The notes under the pieces were generated by a model. The model was not told the DNA's origin and made no database searches. It worked only from the letters and a program-made list of their open reading frames with translations. A program made the translations under genes and the position numbers. From NCBI GenBank assembly GCA_937899395.1, contig CALBPU010000089.1, positions 1 to 23,463 on the forward strand: a stretch of 23,463 nucleotides of DNA, written 5' to 3'. The stretch's first letter is position 1. Each line of letters begins with the position of its first letter. Shown piece after piece: positions 16,578 through 23,463 of the stretch. Source of the stretch: an uncultured Fretibacterium sp. GTDB lineage: Bacteria; Synergistota; Synergistia; Synergistales; Aminobacteriaceae.

Positions 16578-19500
16578 GACTGATGACGAAAGACAGCAAG
16601 TACAAAATTTAATTAACGCTAAAATAAAAGTATTATCCGAGAAAATTTCACGGCAAAATGACGAAATTCAAGAATTAGGAGGACAAATTATTGCCCTCAC
16701 TACTGCATTGGAAAACAGAGAAGAAATAATTGAGAACCTCAAAGAGAAATTATCGGAAGCTGAAAATAAAGCCGAAAAATTAACGGAGCTTCTTCAAGAT
16801 ATAAAACCTGAAAATCATCAAAATGAAACTAAAGAGCCTGAAAAAATTATTGTACATGAAGAGAAACCTAATTATTTAGTATCGCTTTTACGTCAACATT
16901 TCGGTTTTAATTCTTTTAAGCCGGGACAAGAGGAAGTTATTAACGCAATTCTTTCGGGACGTGATGTGTTTTGCTCAATGCCCGATAATTACGGTAAAAG
17001 TATTGCGTACAGATTAGCAGCTCTTTTAATGCCGGGTTTAACTCTCGTAATAACTCCTTCAGAGCCTCAAAAAATTTTTACGGATTCTCATTCGGAATAT
17101 CTCACGCAAGATTCTTCACCTGCTAAAAAACGTGAACTTTTGCGAAAAATTAAAAGCGGTACATGCAAAATTCTTTATTCTGATTTTAATCAACTCACTG
17201 ACCCCGATATTGCAAATGCGTTAAAATCAACTGAAATTTCAATGTCAATTTTAATTTCGGAATGGGGTGAAGGAAAATTTGATCCTGAAAAATTGAAAGA
17301 TTATAGGAATTTTATCTCATCTCTCAGCACTCGCAGAATAACATCGGGAGTTTTTGCAAATTCAACAAGTCCGACTTTCAGGAAAATTTTATTCAAGATA
17401 GCGGATTTACATTCGCCGTTGAAAATTGTTACGGGATTTAATAAGCCTGATGTGTCGTTCAAAATTATTCACACTGAAAACAGATTAGAAACGTTAAACG
17501 AAATTTTAGCTTTGAAGAATAACATGGCCGGAATAATTTTTTGCGCCGCTCAAGAAACAGTTAATGAACTTCGTGAAAAAATTCATAATGAAAAATTAAT
17601 GATATTGCAGGAAAATTTTTATCGTGATTCTTACGGTAAAAATATAAACTTTATAATTCATTACGATAATCCTCAAAGTTTAGGGAGTTATGCTCAGGAA
17701 ATTAACTGTATAAACAAAGGCGAATGTATATTTTTTTCATCACGAAAATATTTAAGACTGTCTGAACGGGCTGTCATTGAATTTTGCAGGGATAAAGACC
17801 CTAAAAATATTTTGCTTTCATATTTAGGAGAGGACGAAAGTTTCACTGAAATTAAGATAGAAAAACCTGCCGAAAAAATTGAAGAGGAAAAAATTTTGCC
17901 CGATGATTTTGATTTTGGAACTGCTAACGAAGCTCAAAAGGAAGCTGTAACATCGACTAACGGAGCATTATTGATTTCGGCAGCACCTGGAACAGGAAAA
18001 ACATATACTCTAATTCAACGCACTGTATTTTTAATTCAGAAGAGGAAAGTTAAGCCCGAAAATATTATGCTCGCAGCTTTCACTGAAAAATCATCACGGG
18101 AATTATTATCAGGAGTTGCGAAAGAATTATCGGCAAGAAAAATTCAGTTTGACATAAAAGATTTTTACGCAGGAACTTTTTATGAAATCTGCGAAAGAAT
18201 TTTGAGGGAATTTTCAGCGGAAAAACAGGTAAAAAATTTCAAAGTCCTTGATGATTTTGATAACGCCCTCATGATTTATAACAACGTGAAAAAATTTGAC
18301 GAAAGTAAAACGGCTCTTAAAATTCAAGATGACTGGAAATTTTCATGCGAACTTCGAGATTATATCAACAGACTTTCGGAGAAACTCATTGACCCTGAAG
18401 AATTAATTAATGACATTAACCCCTCAATAAAAGCTCTCGGAAATGCCATGAAAATTTACAATGAACTTTTATTTGAGAACAATTCATTGAGTTATTCGGC
18501 GATACTTTCATCAACATATAAACTTTTGAGAGACAACCCTGAAATCTCCGATGCTGTACGTGAAAAAATCCGTTACATTATGATTGATGAATATCAGGAC
18601 ACAAATTATATTCAGGAACAAATAGCGTTTTTAATTTTTGAGGGCAGCAGGGACAAAAATATTTGTGTCGCAGGCAATGAAGATGAGAGCGTTTACAGCA
18701 GCAAAGGAACATCGACAAAAAATATTCTCGAATTTCCTGATAAATTTGCTAAAAATGAATGTAAAATCGTTAAGTTAATTTTGAATTACAGATCTGAAGC
18801 AGGTATTATAAAATTTTTCGGCGAATGGATTAATAATATCGAATGGGGAAATTTCAGAACCGAAAAAAAAATTGAGGCATATAAACCTCTTCAAAAAAAT
18901 TATCCTTCAGTAATGAGGCTCGCAGGAGTTAATGATAAAGATGAATGGCACGAAAAAATATTAAGCTTCATTAACACTCTCAAAGATTTGGGAAAAATTA
19001 CGGATTATAATCAGGTTGCATTGATATTTAAGTCCGTTAAAAACGGAATGGTTCAAGAGCTGATAAAATTCCTTGAAAATAATAACGTGAATGTTTATTC
19101 GCCGTCATCAAACAGTTTTTTATATCGTAACGAAATTTATTTTGCGATAGGTTGTTTTATTTCGATGTTCCCGAAATTTATGAAGTCATTGCAGAACTCT
19201 AATAACGACCTCGAACATATAAATTACTATAAAAATTGCCTGAAATATTTTTCACATTTTATTAACAGGCCGAATTATGAAACCCTTAAAAAATGGCTGA
19301 TTGAAAAACGAAACTTTCATGAAAATTTACGGGATATAACAAATTATTCGTACTCTGATTTATTTTACGAGTTAATGTCATTCAAACCATTTAACAACGC
19401 TCTTGATGTTAATGTTAAAGACACTCCGAAATCAGTTCAGCCTGCAAAAAATCTGGCAAAAATTATAAACCTCATAAGAGAATATGAAACTTCTAACAAA

Positions 19501-20529
19501 ATTAACGCAAAAAATTTATCTCAGGAAATCGAATTTATCATGAATATTTATTTGCGTTCAATAATTGAAGAGGAGATTAAAAATTGTGAGGATAAAATCC
19601 CTTCCGGCCATGTAGGATTTATGACTGTTCAAGAAACTCAAGGAAGAGAATTTCCGATTGTTTTTGTTGATTCACTTAACAGCGTTCCTGAAGTGAAAAA
19701 GGCTTCTGATGTTTTGACGGAAATTAACAAAAGTTATTCGAGACGCGCCGATGTTGAAACTAGTAATGATTTTGATTTTAACAGGTTATTTTACACGGCA
19801 TTTTCAAGAGCTGAAGATATTTTGATTTTGACATGCAACGAAGATTCCGAAACTCCCGGAAAATATTTTGAAACTCAATATAACAAACTTGATGATGCAG
19901 ATGAAATCGAGATACCTCACGAAGAAATTGACGCAACAAAAATTTCGGGAGTGAAAAAAATATATTCATTTACGAAAGATATTTTGTCTTACGAAATTTG
20001 CTCAACACAATATAAATTTTACCGTGAACTTAATTTCAAGCAAAAACCTTTTAATTCATTGCCGAAAATTCCGAGTGATTATATCAATGACGGAGCAGCG
20101 ATCTTAAAATCAAATGCCGAAATAAATTTAGAACGTGAAAATTATATACTTCAAAGCAAAGTTGATTTAATTTGCATGAGAGATAGAGAAGCAGAAATAA
20201 TAATATTCAAAGAAGGTTCAAAGCCAAATAGAAATATTAATTCCGACAGAAAACGACTCGAACGTTACACGAGGGAATTAATTTTAGATGCTTATATGAC
20301 TGAAAAATCACTCGGATTAAACGTTAAACACACAAAAATTTATTATACCGAAGAAAACGGAGACACTCCCGAAGTAATTTACACTTACAATAAAAATGAA
20401 GGTGAAAAAATTATTAAGGGAATTGATGATACGGTGAAAAAAATTATTGAAGGAGATTTTGAGCTTAGGACATCAGACAGCGAAGTCTGTAGAAAATGTG
20501 ATTTTAGATTTTACTGCGGAAGATATTAA
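16576..20529 (+). CDS. RecQ-like/UvrD-like helicase fusion with RecB/Cas4-like C-terminal domain
   Basis: 1317 residues. Residues 1-80 are probably coiled coil. Residues 105-370 resemble RecQ (FGFNSFKPGQEEVINAILSGRDVF), but Walker A is reduced to MPDNYGKS (135-142) and the DEAH box is lost: ILISEWG (225-231) stands where DEAHCISQWG is expected. From about 448 an apparently complete UvrD-type helicase follows: AAPGTGKT (469-476), DEYQD (671-675), GNEDESVYSSKG, NYRSE, TVQETQGREFP and RLFYTAFSRA (1070-1079). The C-terminus has Cys1142 and Cys1305/1308/1314 (C-x2-C-x5-C), the iron-sulfur arrangement of AddB/Cas4-type nucleases. There, VDLI (Asp1197) is kept but the acidic residue before Lys1212 is Ile1210, so nuclease activity is doubtful. 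The TTG start has GGGAG 9 nt upstream within a hairpin. A DNA repair or DNA-processing role is likely. Confidence 0.85.
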   Translation: MTDDERQQVQNLINAKIKVLSEKISRQNDEIQELGGQIIALTTALENREEIIENLKEKLSEAENKAEKLTELLQDIKPENHQNETKEPEKIIVHEEKPNYLVSLLRQHFGFNSFKPGQEEVINAILSGRDVFCSMPDNYGKSIAYRLAALLMPGLTLVITPSEPQKIFTDSHSEYLTQDSSPAKKRELLRKIKSGTCKILYSDFNQLTDPDIANALKSTEISMSILISEWGEGKFDPEKLKDYRNFISSLSTRRITSGVFANSTSPTFRKILFKIADLHSPLKIVTGFNKPDVSFKIIHTENRLETLNEILALKNNMAGIIFCAAQETVNELREKIHNEKLMILQENFYRDSYGKNINFIIHYDNPQSLGSYAQEINCINKGECIFFSSRKYLRLSERAVIEFCRDKDPKNILLSYLGEDESFTEIKIEKPAEKIEEEKILPDDFDFGTANEAQKEAVTSTNGALLISAAPGTGKTYTLIQRTVFLIQKRKVKPENIMLAAFTEKSSRELLSGVAKELSARKIQFDIKDFYAGTFYEICERILREFSAEKQVKNFKVLDDFDNALMIYNNVKKFDESKTALKIQDDWKFSCELRDYINRLSEKLIDPEELINDINPSIKALGNAMKIYNELLFENNSLSYSAILSSTYKLLRDNPEISDAVREKIRYIMIDEYQDTNYIQEQIAFLIFEGSRDKNICVAGNEDESVYSSKGTSTKNILEFPDKFAKNECKIVKLILNYRSEAGIIKFFGEWINNIEWGNFRTEKKIEAYKPLQKNYPSVMRLAGVNDKDEWHEKILSFINTLKDLGKITDYNQVALIFKSVKNGMVQELIKFLENNNVNVYSPSSNSFLYRNEIYFAIGCFISMFPKFMKSLQNSNNDLEHINYYKNCLKYFSHFINRPNYETLKKWLIEKRNFHENLRDITNYSYSDLFYELMSFKPFNNALDVNVKDTPKSVQPAKNLAKIINLIREYETSNKINAKNLSQEIEFIMNIYLRSIIEEEIKNCEDKIPSGHVGFMTVQETQGREFPIVFVDSLNSVPEVKKASDVLTEINKSYSRRADVETSNDFDFNRLFYTAFSRAEDILILTCNEDSETPGKYFETQYNKLDDADEIEIPHEEIDATKISGVKKIYSFTKDILSYEICSTQYKFYRELNFKQKPFNSLPKIPSDYINDGAAILKSNAEINLERENYILQSKVDLICMRDREAEIIIFKEGSKPNRNINSDRKRLERYTRELILDAYMTEKSLGLNVKHTKIYYTEENGDTPEVIYTYNKNEGEKIIKGIDDTVKKIIEGDFELRTSDSEVCRKCDFRFYCGRY

Positions 20530-20561
20530 TCTCCCCTTGCTTAGCTTGCTTAGGAGGTAGA
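20530..20561. other. Convergent intergenic spacer, no convincing terminator
   Basis: Between the helicase stop and the convergent gene lies a GC-richer stretch with a direct repeat (TTGCTTAGC, TTGCTTAGG) flanked by ATCTCC and GGAGGT, which could pair over 6 bp around a large loop. There is no adjacent T-run, so I do not call it a terminator. The GGAGG has no gene behind it on this strand. Confidence 0.4.
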
Positions 20562-20578
20562 AAAAGTGTTAATTTTTG

Positions 20579-21379
20579 TTACAGAAGAACTTGTTGAATT
20601 TTGCGTTCGATGTCTGACCAATAAGCGCCCGCCAGCTCTGAGATATAAAAATCTTTGGTATTCGTATACATTACAACACGGCTGGTTAAGCTGTTATTGC
20701 CGAAAATTCTGAACGTCGTATAAAGTCCAAGTATCATAATGATAATTCCTACAAAACTTAATATTATTCTTACAAGTCGGACATCAATGTGAAAAAGATT
20801 AAAAACTTTTGACAGAAAACCTTTTGTCCAAAAAATTATCAGTCCGATTAACATAAACCCGATAGACAGAAACGGATTTGATATTGCAGGGCTTATTTGT
20901 TCCCAAATATTTTCAAGCAACCTTTTTTCGCCTTCTTCCTCTAAAACAAAACGAGACGAGTTGTGCATTGCATAACTGATCTGATTTACAATTTCTAATG
21001 CCTTTTTCGAATTTACTACTTCAGAAATATTTTGAGCTGTCTGTCTGTAAAAAGTTTCCTGAAATTTTCCCAAAAATCTTTCATATTCAGGGCGAAACGC
21101 ATTAAATATATCTCTTTGAATTTTTTCAATGATGCTGTTTCTGTTCATAGCAAGCTGAAAAGATACCGTACCATATTGCAATGATTTTATATTTTGAGAA
21201 AATACTCGGTCTACAATATTGAAAAGTTTCAGGCTTAAATCAGACGCATTCCATTCCGAATGATATGCGGATTGAAAATTGTTGTGCATATTTTCGAGGG
21301 CTGCACTGTAATTTTCAGCAGAATACGCAGAAGTACAAAATACAAGAATAAAAATAATACACAAAATTTTTGACTTCAT
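20579..21379 (-). CDS. Unrecognised exported membrane protein
   Basis: No family was recognised. From the ATG at 21379 the product has 266 residues: a signal peptide or N-anchor (KILCIIFILVFCTSAYSAENY), a helical region of about 140 residues rich in Asn, Gln and charged residues, and two membrane helices (FLSIGFMLIGLIIFW and VRIILSFVGIIIMILGLYTTF) before a short tail. The start was chosen because AAGGAG lies 10 nt upstream and the likely -10 box (21414-21419) falls inside the longer reading from 21424. ATG 21385 is also possible but only 4 nt from the binding site. It is a single-gene unit, convergent with the helicase. The extracytoplasmic helical domain may bind a partner. Confidence 0.7.
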   Translation of the reverse strand: MKSKILCIIFILVFCTSAYSAENYSAALENMHNNFQSAYHSEWNASDLSLKLFNIVDRVFSQNIKSLQYGTVSFQLAMNRNSIIEKIQRDIFNAFRPEYERFLGKFQETFYRQTAQNISEVVNSKKALEIVNQISYAMHNSSRFVLEEEGEKRLLENIWEQISPAISNPFLSIGFMLIGLIIFWTKGFLSKVFNLFHIDVRLVRIILSFVGIIIMILGLYTTFRIFGNNSLTSRVVMYTNTKDFYISELAGAYWSDIERKIQQVLL

Positions 21380-21413
21380 GAACATAAAGCTCCTTAAAAA
21401 TTTTACAGGCAAT

Positions 21414-21440
21414 ATTATATCCATTTACAAAAATTTGCAA
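21414..21440 (-). promoter_or_regulatory. Promoter of the unknown membrane-protein gene
   Basis: On the minus strand TATAAT (21419-21414) lies 15 nt after TTGCAA (21440-21435). The -10 box is perfect; the -35 is a partial match with a short spacer. A start near 21408 gives a leader of about 30 nt carrying AAGGAG, which supports the short reading of the gene. Confidence 0.6.
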
Positions 21441-21483
21441 ATGAAATTGTATCAAATAATTGAATTGTACGGCATTGTATGAA

Positions 21484-21524
21484 CCCCGGCGTGAACACTA
21501 GCGACTTTAGTCGTGAGATGAAAC
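21484..21524 (+). repeat. 41-bp hairpin repeat, copy 1 (downstream of leuA)
   Basis: This copy matches 23380-23420 at all but two of 41 bases, in the same orientation. The core GCGACTTTAGTCGTGAG folds as a hairpin. Both copies can be read in one frame, after an ATG at 21479 here, as PGVNT-x-DFSREMK, ending at a stop at 21533-21535. There is no ribosome binding site. It resembles the right-end hairpin region of an IS200/IS605-type element that also codes a TnpB C-terminus. That identity is inferred; no transposase is in the window. Confidence 0.75.
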
Positions 21525-21540
21525 TCCGCTTCTGATTATA

Positions 21541-21567
21541 ACAAAAATCCCCTGAAAAACAGGGGAT
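21541..21567 (-). terminator. Intrinsic terminator of leuA
   Basis: On the minus strand an 8-bp stem, ATCCCCTG with CAGGGGAT (21547-21567, 5-nt loop), is followed directly by a T-run. It begins 9 nt after the leuA stop, so leuA is transcribed as a single gene with its leader. Confidence 0.93.
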
Positions 21568-21575
21568 AAAAGATT

Positions 21576-23117
21576 TTATCGGCTTTCTCCAGCTTCAAAC
21601 ATCTTATTAACACCGTTGAGATATGCCTGCAATGACGCTTCAACAATGTCCGTTGAAATTCCTGAACCTGTATACATTTCACCGGTTGCGGAACTTGAGA
21701 TTTTCACGACTGCTTCACCGATTGAATCTTCTCCTTCAGTTACTGCTCTGACACTGAAATCTTCAAGCCTTGCTTCAATTCCCAGCAATCTGTTTACAAC
21801 TTTGAATGCAGCGTCAAGAGGGCCTGCTCCTGCTTCAACACCTTCCATAACTTTATCATCACGTTTAATTTTCACGTACGAAATTTTAGGAATATCGCTT
21901 CCAGATGTTATCGAATGACTTACAAGCTGACACAAAGGTACATTGTTTTCATCATCGGTTTTAACGATTTTTGAGCGGTGTAATGTCAAAGCCTCTAAAT
22001 CTGAACTCGTTATAACCTTCTTAGCATCGGCAAGTTTTTTGAAGCGTGTGAAAATGTCCTCAAGTTCTTCATCGGGAATTTCATAGCCCATTGTTTCAAG
22101 ACGTTCTCTCAAAGCATGTTTTCCCGAATGTTTTCCGAGTACTAACGCCCTGTGAGGTATTCCGATTTCGTCAGGGTTCATAATTTCGTAAGTCTGAGCA
22201 TTCGTTATCATTCCGTGTTGGTGAATTCCTGCTTCATGTGCAAAGGCATTTGCTCCGACTATCGGTTTTGTAGGTGAAATAGGAACGCCCGTAATATTGC
22301 TCAAAAGTCTGCTAGATTTGTAAATTTCAAGAGTATTAATGTTTGTATCAGCTTCGTAAAAATCTTTTCGTGTTCTCAATGCCATAACAATTTCTTCAAG
22401 GCTTGCGTTTCCTGCACGTTCTCCAATTCCGTTTACGGTGCATTCAACCTGAGTAGCTCCGGCCTTAACGCATGCTAAAGAATTTGCAACTCCCATTCCT
22501 AAATCATTATGACAATGAACCGAAATATCTACACCGTTAATCCCTTCGACATGTTCACGCAAATATGAAATTAATTCTCCCATTTCCTGAGGCGTTGAAT
22601 ATCCGACAGTATCAGGAACGTTAATTGTTGTGGCACCTGCTGCGATTGCATTTGAAAAACATTTTGCCAAAAATTCACGGTCTGATCTTGAAGCATCTTC
22701 TGCTGAAAATTCAATGTCATTACATTTTGATTTAGCATATGACACCATTTCGGTTATAGTTTGCAAAACTTGTTCAGGGTTCATTCTCAATTTATATTTC
22801 ATGTGAACGTCGCTCGTTGCAATGAAAACATGAATACGAGGTTTTTTTGCGTCTTTAACTGCTTCCCACGCCGTATCAATATCAAGTTTGTTACATCTTG
22901 CTAAACTTGCGATTACGCAATTCGGAGCTGATTGAGCGATTGCCTGAATGCTCTTGAAGTCCATCGGTGAAGCAATAGCAAATCCTGCCTCAATAATATC
23001 AACACCAAGTTTCTCAAGTTGACGTGCCATGACAATTTTTTCGCTCAAATTCATGCTGCAACCCGGAGATTGTTCACCGTCTCTCAAAGTCGTGTCAAAA
23101 ATTTTAACCTTATTCAT
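21576..23117 (-). CDS. leuA: 2-isopropylmalate synthase
   Basis: It condenses acetyl-CoA with 2-oxoisovalerate to 2-isopropylmalate, the first committed step of leucine synthesis, in the cytoplasm. At 513 residues it has the normal bacterial length. The N-terminal catalytic TIM barrel shows FDTTLRDGEQSPG (7-19, metal-binding Asp8) and the metal-binding HCHND (His201, His203), then NGIGERAGNASLEE. The C-terminal half (about 360-505) is the LeuA regulatory domain that binds leucine for feedback inhibition. The ATG at 23117 has TAGGAGG upstream. leuBCD are not adjacent in the window. Transcription should be set by the attenuator at 23153-23307. Confidence 0.97.
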   Translation of the reverse strand: MNKVKIFDTTLRDGEQSPGCSMNLSEKIVMARQLEKLGVDIIEAGFAIASPMDFKSIQAIAQSAPNCVIASLARCNKLDIDTAWEAVKDAKKPRIHVFIATSDVHMKYKLRMNPEQVLQTITEMVSYAKSKCNDIEFSAEDASRSDREFLAKCFSNAIAAGATTINVPDTVGYSTPQEMGELISYLREHVEGINGVDISVHCHNDLGMGVANSLACVKAGATQVECTVNGIGERAGNASLEEIVMALRTRKDFYEADTNINTLEIYKSSRLLSNITGVPISPTKPIVGANAFAHEAGIHQHGMITNAQTYEIMNPDEIGIPHRALVLGKHSGKHALRERLETMGYEIPDEELEDIFTRFKKLADAKKVITSSDLEALTLHRSKIVKTDDENNVPLCQLVSHSITSGSDIPKISYVKIKRDDKVMEGVEAGAGPLDAAFKVVNRLLGIEARLEDFSVRAVTEGEDSIGEAVVKISSSATGEMYTGSGISTDIVEASLQAYLNGVNKMFEAGESR

Positions 23118-23152
23118 AAAAATTATTTCCTCCTAAAAAATTTTAATCTCAC

Positions 23153-23197
23153 GAAAAAACCGGGTCTGACAAAAAAATTTATTAATCAGATCCCGGT
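23153..23197 (-). terminator. Attenuator terminator in the leuA leader
   Basis: On the minus strand ACCGGGATCTGA (23197-23186) pairs with TCAGACCCGGT (23169-23159), an 11-bp stem with one bulged base, followed directly by six Ts. It starts 38 nt after the leader-peptide stop and ends before the leuA ribosome binding site. TCCGG inside the leader peptide (23256-23252) could pair instead with CCGGG of the stem (23196-23192) as a partial antiterminator. Confidence 0.9.
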
Positions 23198-23227
23198 ATT
23201 TTGTTTGATTGTATTCTTAAAATTTTT

Positions 23228-23251
23228 CAGCGCAGTTATTCAAACGCACTG
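23228..23251 (-). promoter_or_regulatory. Possible pause hairpin in the leuA leader
   Basis: On the minus strand CAGTGCG (23251-23245) can pair with TGCGCTG (23234-23228) over 7 bp with two G-U wobbles and a 10-nt loop. It overlaps the end of the leader peptide. In attenuators of this type such a stem forms when ribosomes finish the peptide, pausing RNA polymerase and favouring the terminator. Confidence 0.45.
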
Positions 23252-23307
23252 CCGGAGACCTGCAATACGCGCAATAGTACTAGGGTGTTATCAAATCTTA
23301 TTATCAT
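23236..23307 (-). CDS. leuL: Leucine-rich leader peptide of leuA (attenuator peptide)
   Basis: A 23-codon reading frame upstream of leuA: ATG at 23307, stop TAA at 23236, with AAAGGAG 9 nt before the start. The middle reads LVLLRVLQV, so four of nine consecutive codons are Leu (CTA, CTA, TTG, TTG), with three Val codons among them. A terminator follows after 38 nt, then leuA. This is the arrangement of ribosome-mediated attenuation: when charged Leu-tRNA is scarce the ribosome stalls on the Leu codons and blocks terminator formation. The short peptide itself is expected to have no function. The symbol follows leader naming in other bacteria. Confidence 0.85.
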   Translation of the reverse strand: MIIRFDNTLVLLRVLQVSGSAFE

Positions 23308-23351
23308 TTTGCAAATCTCCTTTCATTAATTTCAAAATTTTAATTTCGCAA

Positions 23352-23360
23352 ATTATATCA
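23352..23360 (-). promoter_or_regulatory. Extended -10 promoter of leuL-leuA
   Basis: On the minus strand TGATATAAT is a perfect extended -10 element (TG-N-TATAAT). No good -35 box is found at 16-18 nt, as is common with extended -10 promoters. Transcription would begin near 23345, about 40 nt before the leader-peptide ATG. Confidence 0.7.
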
Positions 23361-23379
23361 CATGTTAAAATTTTATGCC

Positions 23380-23420
23380 CCCCGGCGTGAACACTCGCGA
23401 CTTCAGTCGTGAGATGAAAC
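23380..23420 (+). repeat. 41-bp hairpin repeat, copy 2 (upstream of leuA)
   Basis: The second copy of the repeat at 21484-21524, in the same direction. Its core CTCGCGACTTCAGTCGTGAG is a better hairpin than copy 1 (9 bp with one wobble). The two differences from copy 1 are A/C and T/C; the second is silent if the sequence is read as the DFSREMK frame, here after an ATG at 23375. It ends about 20 bases before the leuA promoter region on the other strand. Confidence 0.75.
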
Positions 23421-23431
23421 GCCCCGTATAT

Positions 23432-23458
23432 TTGAATTTTTAAAATTTAGTGTATAAT
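23432..23458 (+). promoter_or_regulatory. Possible promoter reading out of the window
   Basis: TATAAT at 23453-23458 is perfect and directly preceded by TG. TTGAAT at 23432-23437 is a partial -35 at a short 15-nt spacing. It would drive a gene beyond the window edge on the plus strand, divergent from leuA. Confidence 0.4.
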
Positions 23459-23463
23459 AATTC

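Noticed and set aside
16576..20529. Calling this gene recQ
   Set aside because: The RecQ-like half lacks the DEAH box and a normal Walker A, and the complete motor is UvrD-like, so the symbol would mislead.
21380..21424. Upstream ATG at 21424 for the unknown membrane protein
   Set aside because: The probable -10 box lies within this extension, and the ribosome binding site is downstream of it.
23118..23351. T-box riboswitch upstream of leuA
   Set aside because: No T-box-like conserved bulge or specifier loop was seen, the leader is short, and a Leu-rich leader peptide with a terminator explains it.
23019..23390. 123-residue plus-strand reading frame across the leuA start and leader
   Set aside because: It is antisense to leuA, the attenuator stem and the leader peptide, and has no start signals.

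Overview
The window is AT-rich bacterial DNA with tightly packed genes, strong GGAG-type ribosome binding sites and many TTG or GTG starts. A Synergistota origin (probably a gut or anaerobic member) is the best fit. The main clue is a surface protein whose C-terminus has the form of a Synergist-CTERM sorting signal: GSSGCN, a short hydrophobic stretch, then RRKR. The gene families and order agree with this, but nothing in the window fixes the species.

Layout. (1) 1-2901, plus strand: pnp (polynucleotide phosphorylase) and dut (dUTPase), 5 nt apart, behind a short leader with a hairpin. They end at a terminator shared with the convergent gene. (2) 2960-5587, minus: a secreted GLUG-repeat/putative-Ig surface protein with the sorting signal. 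(3) 5632-12213, minus: an Mrp-type cation/proton antiporter operon, transcribed mrpE-mrpF-mrpG-mbhD-like, then an inserted Sel1-repeat fragment and a YefM/YoeB-type toxin-antitoxin pair, then a fused mbhE-mrpB, mrpC and two NuoL/M-like antiporter subunits. Most junctions are ATGA or similar overlaps. (4) 12324-20529, plus: a 1251-residue secreted protein (EF-hand loops, leucine-rich repeats, six Ig-like domains, four of them exact 270-bp tandem units), a two-ACT-domain protein, and a 1317-residue fusion of a degenerate RecQ-like half, a complete UvrD-like helicase and a RecB/Cas4-like C-terminal domain. The fusion's ribosome binding site lies in the 3' arm of a terminator-like hairpin. (5) 20579-21379, minus: an unrecognised exported or membrane protein. 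(6) 21484-23420: leuA (2-isopropylmalate synthase, minus) preceded by a transcription-attenuation leader with a 23-codon, leucine-rich leader peptide and a terminator, and bracketed by two direct copies of a 41-bp hairpin repeat.

How the parts work together. The Mrp subunits should form one membrane complex exchanging Na+ (or another cation) for H+. The leader should tie leuA transcription to leucine-tRNA charging. pnp/dut are housekeeping RNA turnover and nucleotide sanitation. The surface proteins share the putative-Ig fold and probably act in adhesion or cell-surface display. The least explained items are the helicase fusion with its hairpin-buried ribosome binding site, the 41-bp repeat pair, the toxin-antitoxin insertion in the antiporter operon, and the unknown membrane protein.
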